In this document: in pieces, positions 1 to 8,814 of the stretch | Position numbering within the stretch: position 1 is the first letter of the stretch | Layout: the number at the start of each line of letters is the position of its first letter | NCBI RefSeq assembly: GCF_003206615.1 | Contig: NZ_PZJW01000002.1 | Span: forward strand, 561,966-625,965 | Reading direction: 5' to 3' | DNA: 64,000 nucleotides | Source: Salinicola acroporae | GTDB taxonomy: Bacteria > Pseudomonadota > Gammaproteobacteria > Pseudomonadales > Halomonadaceae | Translations under genes and position numbers: made by a program | The notes under the pieces: generated by a model | What the model saw: only the letters and a program-made list of their open reading frames with translations | Database searches by the model: none | Told to the model about the DNA's origin: nothing

Positions 1-1298
1 GGCTCTCCTCCGTCGGCAAAGGCAAATGGCAGGATACCGGCGGCGAGAAATCCAAGTTCGGCCTCACCGCCAGCCAGTTGTTGGCGATCACCGAACGGGT
101 CCGTGACGCGGGCGCGCTGGACAGCCTGCAACTGGTGCATTTCCACCTCGGCTCGCAGATCGCCAACATTCGCGATATCCAGCGCGGCCTGCGCGAGTGC
201 GCCCGGTTCTATCACAGCCTGCGCGAACTGGGCGCGCCGATCGACACCGTCGACGTCGGTGGCGGCCTGGGCGTGGACTACGAGGGCACTCGTTCCCAGA
301 GCTTCTGCTCGATCAACTACTCGATGCAGGAGTACGCCACCAACGTGGTGTGGGCCTTCCGCCAGATCTGCGAAACCCACAACCTGCCGCATCCCCGGTT
401 GATTTCCGAATCCGGCCGGGCGCTGACCGCGCATCACGCGGTGCTGGTCACCAACGTGATCGGCGAGGAGCGGCTCGGGCACATCGAACCGGAGCGCCGG
501 GTCGAGGGCGACGCCCACGTCGCCGAACTGTGGCGGGTCTACGATCGTCTCGAGGGCATGCGCGAGCCGCGGGATCTGGTCGAGGCCTATCACGACGTGG
601 TCCAGGCGGTAGGAGAACTGCAGGATCGTTTCGTGCTGGGGCTGGCCAATATGCAGGCTAGGGCCGAGGGGGAGTCGGTCTACTTCGCCGCTTGTCAGCG
701 CCTGCACCAGCGCCTCGACAGCCGCAACCGCGCCCACCGGGAAATCGCCGACGAGTTGGCCGAGAAACTCGCCGACAAGCTGTTCGCCAACTTCTCACTG
801 TTCCAGTCGCTGCCGGATGTCTGGGGGATCGACCAGGTGTTCCCGGTGCTGCCGCTGACTGGCCTGGATCGCGAGCCGACTCGTCGTGGCGTGATCCAGG
901 ACATCACCTGCGACTCCGATGGCCGCATCGATCTCTACGTCGACGGTCAGGGTCTCGAGACCACCCTGCCACTGCCGGAGTGGGACGACGACGACGACAA
1001 GCTGCTCGGCCTGTTCCTGGTCGGCGCCTATCAGGAGATACTTGGCGACCTGCACAACCTGTTCGGCGATACCGACTCGGTGGACGTGGCGCTGGATGCC
1101 AACGGCGAGTGGCGGCTATCGCACGTCCAGCAGGGCGACGCGGTCGCGGACGTGCTCGGCTACGTCAACTTCGATGCCGAGGCGCTCAAGCGGAAACTCA
1201 CCGAGCAACTGATCGCCAGTCCGCTCACCGTCGAGGAGCGTGAGCTGTTCGTGAGCGAGCTGTCGGAAGGCTTGAGCGGCTATACCTATCTGGAGTGA
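1..1298 (+). CDS. speA: Biosynthetic arginine decarboxylase, C-terminal part (5' end outside window)
   Basis: The reading frame is open from base 3 and runs off the left edge, so the start codon is not in the window. SpeA is a PLP-dependent decarboxylase that converts arginine to agmatine, the first step of one putrescine route. The visible part begins in the glycine-rich GKGKWQDTGG stretch and includes the fold-type III barrel segments LVHFHLGSQI, VDVGGGLGVDYEG and LISESGRALTAHHA, which match the family closely. The protein ends LSGYTYLE, a normal SpeA C-terminus, so the 3' end looks complete. The remaining 432 codons agree with the C-terminal two thirds of a roughly 630-residue enzyme. Function is confident from these motifs. 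Confidence 0.95.
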   Translation, partial: LSSVGKGKWQDTGGEKSKFGLTASQLLAITERVRDAGALDSLQLVHFHLGSQIANIRDIQRGLRECARFYHSLRELGAPIDTVDVGGGLGVDYEGTRSQSFCSINYSMQEYATNVVWAFRQICETHNLPHPRLISESGRALTAHHAVLVTNVIGEERLGHIEPERRVEGDAHVAELWRVYDRLEGMREPRDLVEAYHDVVQAVGELQDRFVLGLANMQARAEGESVYFAACQRLHQRLDSRNRAHREIADELAEKLADKLFANFSLFQSLPDVWGIDQVFPVLPLTGLDREPTRRGVIQDITCDSDGRIDLYVDGQGLETTLPLPEWDDDDDKLLGLFLVGAYQEILGDLHNLFGDTDSVDVALDANGEWRLSHVQQGDAVADVLGYVNFDAEALKRKLTEQLIASPLTVEERELFVSELSEGLSGYTYLE

Positions 1299-1304
1299 TG
1301 GGCG

Positions 1305-1329
1305 ACGAGCCACGAGCCACGAGCCACGA
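1305..1329. repeat. Short tandem repeat, 3.6 copies of a 7-bp unit
   Basis: The unit acgagcc occurs three times in a row, followed by acga, seven bases after the speA stop codon. It lies in the gap between speA and the convergent FAH-family gene. No function is evident; slippage could change its copy number. Confidence 0.7.
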
Positions 1330-1354
1330 AAACCAGCCTGCGGTCTGCCATAAA

Positions 1355-1419
1355 GAAGAAAGCCAGCGATGTTGAACTGACCCCATAAAGTTGGACGGTT
1401 CATTTAGCTGGCTTTCTTC
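1355..1419. repeat. 65-bp palindromic element with an IS-end-like core
   Basis: A perfect 13-bp inverted repeat (1355-1367 GAAGAAAGCCAGC, 1407-1419 its complement) encloses 39 bases. The core contains a second small inverted repeat and reads gaccccataaagttggac, which resembles the ends of some IS3-family elements. It sits between the convergent ends of speA and the FAH-family gene. It could be a miniature or solo IS relic, or could serve as a bidirectional terminator. The palindrome is seen directly; the IS origin is inferred from recalled similarity. Confidence 0.55.
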
Positions 1420-1471
1420 GTAGTTCGTCGCTGCATTCAAGCGCCGCAGGCTGGCGCAGTCGTCGATGCGT

Positions 1472-2134
1472 TTATCGCGTGCGCGTGCCGACATCCAGCC
1501 CCAGCGACAGCGACAGTCCGAGAACGGCGTCGCGCGGCAGCTGGCCGACGCCGGAAGGCGTGCCGGTCAGGATCACGTCGCCCGGCTCGAGAGTGAAGGT
1601 CCGGGTCATCTCTTCGATCAACGCCGGCATGTCGAACAGCATGTCGCTGGTCTTGCCGCTTTGCTGGCGCTCGCCATTGATGTCGAGATGGAACGTGATC
1701 GCATTCCAGTCGATCTCGCCCTCCACCGGTACGAAACGCGAGATCGGGCAGGCACCGTCGAACGCCTTGGCCCGCTCCCAGGGGTGCCCTTTTTCCTTGA
1801 GCCGGGACTGCACGTCGCGCAACGTCAGATCCAGCGCCAGGCCGACCCCGACCACACCGCTCATCGCCTCTTCCGCGCTGACCCGACTCAGGCGTTCGCC
1901 GATCAGCAGCGCCAGTTCGGTCTCGAAATGCACCTCGCCGTGGCTGAACTGTCGCTCGATCGGCTCTTCCAGTTCGACGGCACTGGTCGGAGGCTTGATG
2001 AACAGGATCGGCGAGGTGGGAACCGGGTTATTGAGCTCCCTGGCGTGTTCCGCGTAGTTGCGCCCCACGCAGAGAATCTTGCCCAGCGGCAGGCCGGTCT
2101 CGAGACCGTCGACGAATCGGGTGGTAAAGGGCAT
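1472..2134 (-). CDS. Fumarylacetoacetate hydrolase (FAH) family protein
   Basis: This is a 220-residue single-domain FAH-family hydrolase, the YcgM/FAHD1 type, which cleaves acylpyruvates or related beta-diketo acids and can have oxaloacetate decarboxylase activity. Seen: the N-terminal KILCVGRNYAEHA motif, the metal-binding stretch VHFETELALLIGE, and the C-terminal GDVILTGTPSGVG signature. The ATG at 2134 was chosen because GGAG lies six bases upstream and the protein then begins like YcgM. An in-frame ATG at 2152 lacks a clear ribosome site. The gene faces speA and lies downstream of ectD on the same strand, about 210 bp away. The substrate cannot be told from sequence. Confidence 0.85.
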   Translation of the reverse strand: MPFTTRFVDGLETGLPLGKILCVGRNYAEHARELNNPVPTSPILFIKPPTSAVELEEPIERQFSHGEVHFETELALLIGERLSRVSAEEAMSGVVGVGLALDLTLRDVQSRLKEKGHPWERAKAFDGACPISRFVPVEGEIDWNAITFHLDINGERQQSGKTSDMLFDMPALIEEMTRTFTLEPGDVILTGTPSGVGQLPRDAVLGLSLSLGLDVGTRTR

Positions 2135-2341
2135 GTCGAACTCCAAAGTCATGACGATGAACGTGACGGACCGCTCGACGACTCGAAGTTCGCGTCGAAA
2201 CGGCAACCTCCAGACACAACAAGCCGCCGCTGGCGGCAACTCATCGAGTCTACCTCCAACGGCGGCTTATTGGCATCACGCCGACCCGGCCCCGGGTGTT
2301 GGGCGAAAGTTCAAGACCACGGGACGGCGATCAAGAGTGCC

Positions 2342-3292
2342 TCAGTGGGTACCCTGCGGCGGCGTCCACACTTCGTCCGGCTGGTGGGCCAAAAACGACG
2401 GTCGCTGTTTCCTGGCACCAAAAGGCTGGACACAGGCGTTGTCGCGACGGTTATAGACGAAGAACGCGTTGCTGCGCGGATCCGGTGACATGTTCGCGTT
2501 GGAGCCGTGCAGCGTGTTGCAATCGAAAAGCAGCAACCCGCCAGCGGCACCGGTCGGCGCCTCGATACCACGCGCCTTGATCAACTCACGCAGCGCATCG
2601 TTGCTCGGCACACCGAGTTCCTGCTGTTTCAACGATTGCTTGTGGTTGTCGTCCGGCGTTTCGCCGAGGCAATGCACGAACACTTTGTGCGAACCGGGGA
2701 TCAGCATCAACGGGCCGTTGAAATGATGGTTGTCCGTCAACACGATGGAGGCGCTGACGGCATGCATCTCCGGCATACCATCTTCGGCGTGCCACGTCTC
2801 GAAGTCCGAGTGCCAGTTGAAGCCCTTGCCGTGGAAGCCGGGCTTGTAGTTGATCCGCGACTGATGCACATAGACATCGCCACCGACGATCTGTCGGGCA
2901 CGGCCCACCATGCGTTCGTCTTCCGCCAGCTCGGCAAAACGCCGGGACAGGTGGTGGACGGCAAACAGCGAGCGAATCTCGTGACTCTGGGGTTCCGTGA
3001 TCGAGAAGTCTCGGTCTCGGAAGTCGTCACGATCGAGCATGGCGGCCAGTTCGGCGCGTAGGGCGTCGAGTTCCGCCTGGTCCAGAAAGTTGGGTTCGAA
3101 CAGGAAACCGTCGCGCTCGAAGCGATCCAGTTGCTCGCCATTCAGCGGGCCATTCAGATGGCGCCCCTTGACGACGTCCTCTTGACGCTGTTGCCAGAGC
3201 GCGTCCTGCGGCTGGCGCAAGCGTGTCGGATAGCGATCCTGCTTCGTCCACGTGGCACTTCGGGTTTTGGGGGATGCGGTCTGTACTGACAT
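2342..3292 (-). CDS. ectD: Ectoine 5-hydroxylase
   Basis: EctD is an Fe(II)/2-oxoglutarate dioxygenase that converts the compatible solute ectoine to 5-hydroxyectoine in the cytoplasm. The 316-residue product has the family signature FHGKGFNWHSDFETWHAEDG at 153-172 and the iron facial triad His161, Asp163 and His262. Length and motifs match proven EctD enzymes of Halomonas. A strong ribosome site, GGAGGTGATT, precedes the ATG. No ectA, ectB or ectC is in the window, as in Halomonas species where ectD lies apart from ectABC. This gene is the best indicator that the host is a halophile. Confidence 0.97.
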   Translation of the reverse strand: MSVQTASPKTRSATWTKQDRYPTRLRQPQDALWQQRQEDVVKGRHLNGPLNGEQLDRFERDGFLFEPNFLDQAELDALRAELAAMLDRDDFRDRDFSITEPQSHEIRSLFAVHHLSRRFAELAEDERMVGRARQIVGGDVYVHQSRINYKPGFHGKGFNWHSDFETWHAEDGMPEMHAVSASIVLTDNHHFNGPLMLIPGSHKVFVHCLGETPDDNHKQSLKQQELGVPSNDALRELIKARGIEAPTGAAGGLLLFDCNTLHGSNANMSPDPRSNAFFVYNRRDNACVQPFGARKQRPSFLAHQPDEVWTPPQGTH

Positions 3293-3426
3293 CCAATCAC
3301 CTCCAAGTTTGTGATCAGGGTTCAGATCCAGTCCTAGGTGCGATTCGCCTTACGAAACGAGGCGCCGCACGACACTTGATTAGGAAAGGGTCAAAGGATC
3401 CTCAGTTGTCTTTCAGTGGGATAACT

Positions 3427-3454
3427 ATCCTAGAAAAGAGCCAAGGAATTTCAA
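3427..3454 (-). promoter_or_regulatory. Candidate ectD promoter
   Basis: On the minus strand TTGAAA (3449-3454) and TAGGAT (3427-3432) are separated by 16 bases, a plausible sigma-70 type promoter about 135 bp ahead of the ectD start. Stress-sigma or osmotic control is possible but not shown. The rest of 3293-3663 contains no gene that I can support. Confidence 0.3.
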
Positions 3455-3663
3455 CCGGCGGGGCTCTCGTCCAGGGACGCCACGGTGACACTCACCAATC
3501 ACGCTCTCGATAACGTAAATCAAGTAATCCTGAAATACCGCGCTACCGCAGCGGGGAGAGGCAAAGACGCCGCGCGGCATTCATCACCACGTCACACGCA
3601 CCCGCCACACTACGCCCCACGAAGCGACGATGACCCAACCTTCACCCGCTCCAGAGGTGCGCC

Positions 3664-3870
3664 ATGATCCGCGTCACGCTCGATCTCACCTGCTCGATCT
3701 GCGACCACGACCAGTTTCATCTCCCGGTGCGAGCCGACGAGAGACAACAAGTCCGGTGTGCCAATTGCGCGGCATTCAAGTGTTACTCCGCGGACCTGGA
3801 GAACGCGATGATCTCCCTGGCTCGCGATCGGAGACGACGTTCCGGGCAACACCGGGCCGACGCCGCATGA
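3664..3870 (+). CDS. Small zinc-ribbon-like protein (orphan member of the B family)
   Basis: This 68-residue protein begins MIRVTLDLTCSICDHDQFHL and carries two CxxC pairs (CSIC, CANC) plus a following Cys (FKC). The pattern predicts a structural zinc site. It is clearly paralogous to the products at 10794 and 17963 (shared VTLxLxCSxC, FxLPV, CANCxAxKC and xDLExA), but here the partner gene that precedes those two is missing. AGAGGTG lies just before the start. The arginine-rich tail is specific to this copy. I do not recognise a named family; function unknown. Confidence 0.7.
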   Translation: MIRVTLDLTCSICDHDQFHLPVRADERQQVRCANCAAFKCYSADLENAMISLARDRRRRSGQHRADAA

Positions 3871-3946
3871 CAGCGGTGCTGTCATTACCCGGCAATCCAG
3901 GTGCTCCGCGCCTCTAGACGAGAAAGAAGGACCAGCGCTGCGACGA

Positions 3947-4276
3947 TCAGTCCGAAGCCGGAAACCTGCGCGCCGCCGTGTCCGGAAGGTCAACCCGGGG
4001 CGATCGGGATATCGGTATTTGCCGGGCCGTGGGCTCCCAGTCGTGGTAGGGCTGCAGCGGCTTGACGACCTGATCGCGATAGAAGGAAACGAATGGCTCC
4101 GCGATCAATGGCGGATCGGCCCTGGGCACGTCCCCGAAACGACAGCGGAAGTTGACACATGCCGGGGAAGTCTCGGGATTCGCCTCTGCACCATCGCTGG
4201 CCATGGCGCCAGGACTCGAGCCCAGCCCCGCGCCCGTCACACAGATGACGGTCAGTAAGCATCCAAGCGTTCTCAT
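3947..4276 (-). CDS. Small putative secreted protein, unknown function
   Basis: This 109-residue product begins with a signal-peptide-like segment (MRTLGCLLTVICVTGAG) and a likely signal peptidase site after GAMA. The mature part has two cysteines (PACVNFRC) and many prolines. The ATG at 4276 was preferred over the longer open frame because it puts the hydrophobic segment at the N-terminus. It converges with the zinc-ribbon gene at 3664. No family recognised. Coding status is moderate because it is short and has no conserved partner here. Confidence 0.45.
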   Translation of the reverse strand: MRTLGCLLTVICVTGAGLGSSPGAMASDGAEANPETSPACVNFRCRFGDVPRADPPLIAEPFVSFYRDQVVKPLQPYHDWEPTARQIPISRSPRVDLPDTAARRFPASD

Positions 4277-4929
4277 GGCATTCTCGCTTCGAGCTGGAAT
4301 CGCGACGAAAACCCCGATTGTAGAGAGAGCCTCGCTCCGCTGCCGCCTGAAAGGCGTCATACTCGGAGCGCGAAAAGCGTGAGCCTTCGCGAAGCGGTCA
4401 CCGCGCTACCACCAGTGCAGCGGGTAGCGACGATGCCTCGCCAGGCTGTTGATCAACAACGCCTCGCATCAGTATGCAGTCGGTCGCGACCGGGAAAAGG
4501 CGAACGGAAGATCCAGCGCATGGAGCTCGGCAGAGCCGATTACCGCGATGAGAGCAGTGACGCGACCCGCGGATGAAGGATATGGATCAGTTGCATGAGC
4601 AGGGAAGTCGATACCGCGACCGCCAGGCAGCTTCCAGACCAGCACGCTACAAAGCATCAAGAGAAGATTGCCAACCGCACGTTTCGTCGCCGCGCCAGCG
4701 GGCTTCTGGTGCTGCATAGAGGAGTGCCGACATCGCGCTCCTTGGCTGCGAAGGCTCCGGCAGGGAAGAATGGTCATGGATTATCGGCCCCCTACGAAAG
4801 TATCCGAAATTTATTTCGCTCCGGGACTACACTTTCTTTGTTACTTGTCGTTAACTTATGTTAAATCGGCAGTAATAGTGGCCGCAGGTCAGTTTCCACG
4901 GGCGATCATGAACAACGTCCTCTCAGAAA
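4277..4929. other. Intergenic stretch without recognisable genes
   Basis: Short open frames exist on both strands, but none has a recognisable domain, a convincing ribosome site or typical codon use. It lies between the secreted-protein gene and the decayed phage repeats. Confidence 0.5.
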
Positions 4930-5530
4930 CGGCCAAAGATCGATTTCTGGTTGCTTCCCTGCGGCCGCTTCGACCCGGCATGGCAAACGGTCTTCCCTGA
5001 CGGTTTCCCATCGCCGGGTTTCTTTTGGCCGACCCTCTGGCCGCGCAGATGACGACCCCAGGCACTGCCTGAAAAGGACTACGCCTACAATACGGCGACG
5101 CTGGACATCGGCTCGAGATGCTCGTTCACACCGCGTAAATTCCGCTTCCCGTCGATTTTCATGACAGCGAGACTCGCTCATCGATTTCAGGCGGCGCCCA
5201 GTGCTACAGAGTGTTACGGCGGGTCCGCTACCCAGGCGTTTATCCAAGCGGTATCTTTCTGTTTCTATTCATCAATCCCTTATGTAACTTTTGTTTGCAT
5301 TCTGCCTATCCCTTTTCTGCCACATAACGTCCACAATGACTCTCATGCACTGCCCGGATGGAAACATCCCGTCCAGTTGCAACTGGTTTCATGGTCGCAG
5401 TTCGCAGGGAGCAACATCTTCAGGCCCGTAAGCAAGTCATCATGAGAATGACGCTTATCGGGCCGTTTTTTTGGCCTAGAGTTTCCGCACTGTACGGACG
5501 TGCCAGTCATAACGCAGGCCCCGCTGGCCA
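4930..5530 (+). repeat. Decayed copy A of the filamentous-phage intergenic region
   Basis: Bases 4935-5030 match 35915-36000 of the prophage almost continuously, including gcttccctgcggccgcttc and a hairpin followed by tcttttgg (4973-5027). Bases 5388-5475 match 36455-36545, including the hairpin GGCCCGTAAG...CTTATCGGGCC with a run of seven T (5423-5472). The middle part found in the prophage (36135-36250) is not seen here. No intact gene is present. This is read as the relic of an older related phage. Confidence 0.7.
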
Positions 5531-5840
5531 ACCCGATGCCCGGCGCCCCCGCCGAGAGGTGCTTTCTGCCAAGATATCGATTGCGCCGGTAATTTCGGTG
5601 AGTGAGCGAGCGTACAACTACGCGATTTGCCACTTCGCCTATTCACTGCCGTACCGCTGAGCACCTTGGGAAACATGCAAGCCAAAGCCCGCTCACAAGC
5701 CATTTCGCCCTCCCTACCCGTTGATTCCATCAGCCTCTATGCGATAACCGAAGTGTGGTCTCGGGACACGCTTAACTTCTTGATCAATCATATTCTCAAG
5801 AAGGGAAGGGAACGTGTCGGCTTAGTTCAGAAGGGTGAGG
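5500..5840. repeat. Decayed repeat, partner of 6680-7030
   Basis: This segment shares blocks with 6680-7030: the stretch around cttcgcctatt followed by a conserved taccgctga, and further on aacgtgtcg followed by gttcag. With the flanking copies of the phage intergenic region this gives a tandem, about 1.1-kb arrangement. No coding sequence supported. Confidence 0.5.
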
Positions 5841-5848
5841 GGTCGCCC

Positions 5849-5920
5849 CCTGATCAACTTCGCCCTCCTCCAGCGCGAGTGTCTCGACGAGGAGGACGCT
5901 AATAATTCGTTGATCTCCTG
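5849..5920 (+). pseudogene. 3' remnant of a phage excisionase gene
   Basis: Read in frame, this gives LINFALLQRECLDEEDANNSLIS and a stop, closely matching the C-terminus of the prophage excisionase at 35585-35791 (LMINVALLQCECLDEEEWS). Upstream the match continues at DNA level but the frame is broken. It marks the left end of decayed copy B and supports a former phage insertion beside tRNA-Thr(CGT). Confidence 0.6.
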
Positions 5921-6660
5921 AACGTTTCTGGAGGAAACGTTGTTTTCACCTATGGCCCGCCTCGGCGCTGATACACGCGCCAAGATTGCCAGTTCTATTC
6001 GCTTCCCTGCGGCCGCTTCGAGCCAGCATGGCCAAACGGTCTTCCCTGATGGTTCCCCTAGGCCAGGGGCTTTTAGACAGTCCCTCGCGCCGGAGACCTC
6101 ACAAGAAGCGCATGGCATTTCTCGCCTTTTCTGATCAGGCATCTTGTTAGCCAACTAAACTTAAGGGTATCATCCCTTAGTGCGCCGAGCGTAAAGGGTG
6201 AAGGTTCACCCGGCATCCTCAATTCACGGATGGTAGCTGTCCGTGATCGCACCAGAATATAGCGACCATGAACAGCGCTATACAATCATAAACGTCTCTC
6301 AAGACGTACCCCCAACCCGCGCCGGCATTTGGCTCAATACGCCTCTCACCGGACGCGGGTTTTTTCAGCCTTATTGTAACGATTGTTTGCACTTTACTGT
6401 TTGCTCGCATCTTGAATTAATTTTACTTATTTTGCCGTAACGACTTCTCTGCCGTTAATGGTTTCAACGGACTGTCCAAAAATTCTATTTGCCAGGTTGA
6501 CGCAAAACGGCGACAATTCCGCAATCAGGCAATAAATATTCTGTACTGCTAATCAAAGTTGCCTTCACCGAGTTCATGGTCGCCTTCCACAGGAAGCGAT
6601 CTTTTCCGGCCCATAGGTCAGTCATCTCCCTTGATGGCGCTTATCGGGCCTTTTTTTGTT
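5921..6660 (+). repeat. Decayed copy B of the filamentous-phage intergenic region
   Basis: Three blocks align in order with the prophage: 5962-6040 with 35881-35960 (cgcgccaagat, gcttccctgcggccgcttc), 6262-6385 with 36135-36260 (a hairpin 6314-6361 ending in T6), and 6495-6657 with 36372-36540 (gagttcatggtcgccttccac, then a hairpin and T7). Spacing is roughly kept. No intact gene is present. Confidence 0.75.
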
Positions 6661-6679
6661 CCAGAATTTTCGCATTAGA

Positions 6680-7030
6680 CGGATGCTTCGATCGCAATCC
6701 GCGGGTTGTTCGCCTAACTGATGCCCGACACCCCTTCCGTAGGTGGCGCTACTTGGCCGGTGATTACACTGGTTATCTCGTCGGGCACGCGGCATCGATC
6801 ACGCGATTTATCACTTCGCCTATTGACTGTCTTACCGCTGATCGCCTCGGGTAGCATAGCGGACCTTGGCCCGCTTATGAGTCAGTTCTTCCCCTTTTAT
6901 CGGGTTTACCGTCGTCTATCCAATAGCCAGAGCGTCATCTTGCTGGATGCGCTTCACTTGATGATTGATCACACTTCCGAATGGGGAGGGAGGGTAACGT
7001 GTCGACTCTGTTCAGGAGGGGCCACAACAA
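6680..7030. repeat. Decayed repeat, partner of 5500-5840
   Basis: Shares blocks with 5500-5840, as described there, and ends directly before the terminator and tRNA-Thr(CGT). No coding sequence supported. Confidence 0.5.
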
Positions 7031-7034
7031 CGAA

Positions 7035-7058
7035 AAAAGTCACCCGAAGGTGACTTTT
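7035..7058 (-). terminator. Rho-independent terminator, bidirectional
   Basis: A perfect 10-bp stem AAAAGTCACC/GGTGACTTTT with a CGAA tetraloop lies downstream of the minus-strand tRNA-Thr(CGT). A and T runs on both sides allow use in either direction. Confidence 0.85.
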
Positions 7059-7093
7059 GACGATACCTAAGACATTGAACCAAAAAGATTTTT

Positions 7094-7169
7094 TGGTGCC
7101 GGTAAGTGGACTCGAACCACCGACCTACGCATTACGAATGCGTTGCTCTGCCAGCTGAGCTATACCGGC
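7094..7169 (-). tRNA. tRNA-Thr (anticodon CGT)
   Basis: The minus strand gives a complete 76-nt cloverleaf: acceptor stem GCCGGTA/TACCGGC, encoded ACCA end, D arm AGCTCAGCTGGCAGAGC, anticodon loop TTCGTAA, and T arm containing GGTTCGAGTCC. Anticodon CGT reads ACG (Thr). Its 3' side faces the decayed phage copies, as expected for a former integration target. Confidence 0.95.
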
Positions 7170-7260
7170 CAGGCGGCGCCTATCATAATCACCAAATCCG
7201 TGGCGGACAACTGGGGCGACGCTCGCGATATCGTTCGCCGCGCCTGAGTTCTCGGAGCGC

Positions 7261-8757
7261 TCATTTCGCGCCGTGCGCAACGCTCGGGCCATCTCCACCC
7301 GTCGGCACGCTGTCGTCCAGTGCGAGACCGCCGCCCAGCGCCTGGACGAGCTGTACCGAGCGGTCTAGGCGTTGGGTGTTGATCTGGGTCAGACTCTGCT
7401 CGGCTGAAAGCAACTGCTGCTCGCTGCTGAGCACGTCGAGATAACCTGCCAATCCTGCACGATAGCGCTCCTCGGCCAGCCCGTACGCGGAGCGGGCGCT
7501 CGCCAGGGCCTGCTGCTGACTCTGGCGCTGACGCTCCAGCGATTGCAGTGTCGTCACGTCGTCCGCGACTTCTCCCAGCGCAGAGACGATGGTCTTGTTG
7601 TATTGCGCCACAGCCAAATCGTACTCGGCATCGGTGCTGTCCAGGTTGGCGCGAAGCCGGCCACCCTCGAAGATGGGCAGCGAGATGGCCGGCGTGACAC
7701 TACCGGACTTGGCCGCCTCACTGAAGAAATAATCTCCCAGCACCGAGCGAAATCCCGCCATCGCCGAGAGGTTGATATTGGGATAGAACTGCGCCTTGGC
7801 CGCGTCGATGCTGCGCGAGGCGGCTTCGACCCGCCAGCGTGCGGCGACGACATCCGGCCGATGGCCGATCAGGTCGGCAGGGATCACGCTGGGCAACGCG
7901 GCAATGGCGGGCGATAGCGCGTCGGGCTGCGGGATCGTATCGCCACGGTCCGGCCCCTTGCCCAGCAGGATGGCAAGGGAAATCCGCTCGCTGCGGATCG
8001 ACTGCTGCGCCGCCTCCAGCGCCTGGCGCGCGCTGGCGGCCGTCACCTGCGACTGCAGGCTCTGGGTCTCGTTGTTGAGTCCGGCCTGGAGCAGTTCATC
8101 GTTGATGTCGTTGATCCGCAGGGCTCGGTCCAGTTGGCGCTGGGCGACATCGCGGCGGGCATAGGCGTCGGCGAGACTGACGTAGGCGCGCGCCACGTTG
8201 ACCGATAGCGTCAATCCGGCGGCACGGTATTCGATCTCCTGGGCACGGGCTTCTCCCAGCGCGGCTTCCCAGGCGGCACGGGCGCCGCCCCACAGATCGA
8301 GATCGTAGTCGAAGGACAGCAGCAGCGAGCGCGAGGTGGAGTAGAAGTTGCCCTGCCCACGCGGGTCCTCGACCTTGGATACGCGGGAGCGCGAGATTTC
8401 GGCAGAAGCATCGATACCGGGGAGTTCGTCGGCCCTTGCCGAGACGATGGCCGCGTTGGCTGAACGCAGTCTCGCCTGCGCCATCGCGATGTCCAGGGAG
8501 TCGCTCAAGGCTTCCTGGATCAGCGTATCCAGCGTCGGGTCCCCCAGCCGCTTCCACCAGTCGGCATCGGGCCACGCAGCCGGTGAGACCGGTGAGCGGC
8601 CAAGCACCTGATTGGCACTCAATCGGCTAATGGGCGTCAGCGTCTGCTGTGGTTCGATCCCGGCATAGTTGGCACAGCCTGCCAGCAAGGTCCCGGCGAG
8701 CATGGCACCAGCGGCCCATCGGGCCATGGTGCCAGGGAGCGGAGAGAAATCAGACAT
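7261..8757 (-). CDS. NodT-family outer-membrane efflux lipoprotein
   Basis: This 498-residue protein is an outer-membrane factor of the TolC/NodT type, the exit duct of tripartite drug or solute efflux pumps. It has a lipobox LLAGC with the acylated Cys at residue 28, two OEP repeats rich in long alpha-helical heptads, and typical phrases such as FDYDLDLWGG, GHRPDVVAARW, AAKAQFYPNI and EVADD. An internal ATG at 8727 would still leave a signal peptide. No periplasmic adaptor or inner-membrane pump gene is adjacent, so its partners must be elsewhere. The next gene upstream on the same strand is the AI-2E-family transporter. Substrate unknown. Confidence 0.9.
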   Translation of the reverse strand: MSDFSPLPGTMARWAAGAMLAGTLLAGCANYAGIEPQQTLTPISRLSANQVLGRSPVSPAAWPDADWWKRLGDPTLDTLIQEALSDSLDIAMAQARLRSANAAIVSARADELPGIDASAEISRSRVSKVEDPRGQGNFYSTSRSLLLSFDYDLDLWGGARAAWEAALGEARAQEIEYRAAGLTLSVNVARAYVSLADAYARRDVAQRQLDRALRINDINDELLQAGLNNETQSLQSQVTAASARQALEAAQQSIRSERISLAILLGKGPDRGDTIPQPDALSPAIAALPSVIPADLIGHRPDVVAARWRVEAASRSIDAAKAQFYPNINLSAMAGFRSVLGDYFFSEAAKSGSVTPAISLPIFEGGRLRANLDSTDAEYDLAVAQYNKTIVSALGEVADDVTTLQSLERQRQSQQQALASARSAYGLAEERYRAGLAGYLDVLSSEQQLLSAEQSLTQINTQRLDRSVQLVQALGGGLALDDSVPTGGDGPSVAHGAK

Positions 8758-8814
8758 CCGTGTCTTGATCCAAAGAGTTCCAAAATTTAATTAGCACTAT
8801 AACAATAACAGTGC

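Noticed and set aside
1466..2488. Plus-strand open frame opposite the FAH-family gene
   Set aside because: Antisense shadow; no domain and it also runs into ectD.
4469..4777. Minus-strand open frame of 102 codons
   Set aside because: No ribosome site, no domain and atypical composition; it lies in the decayed region.
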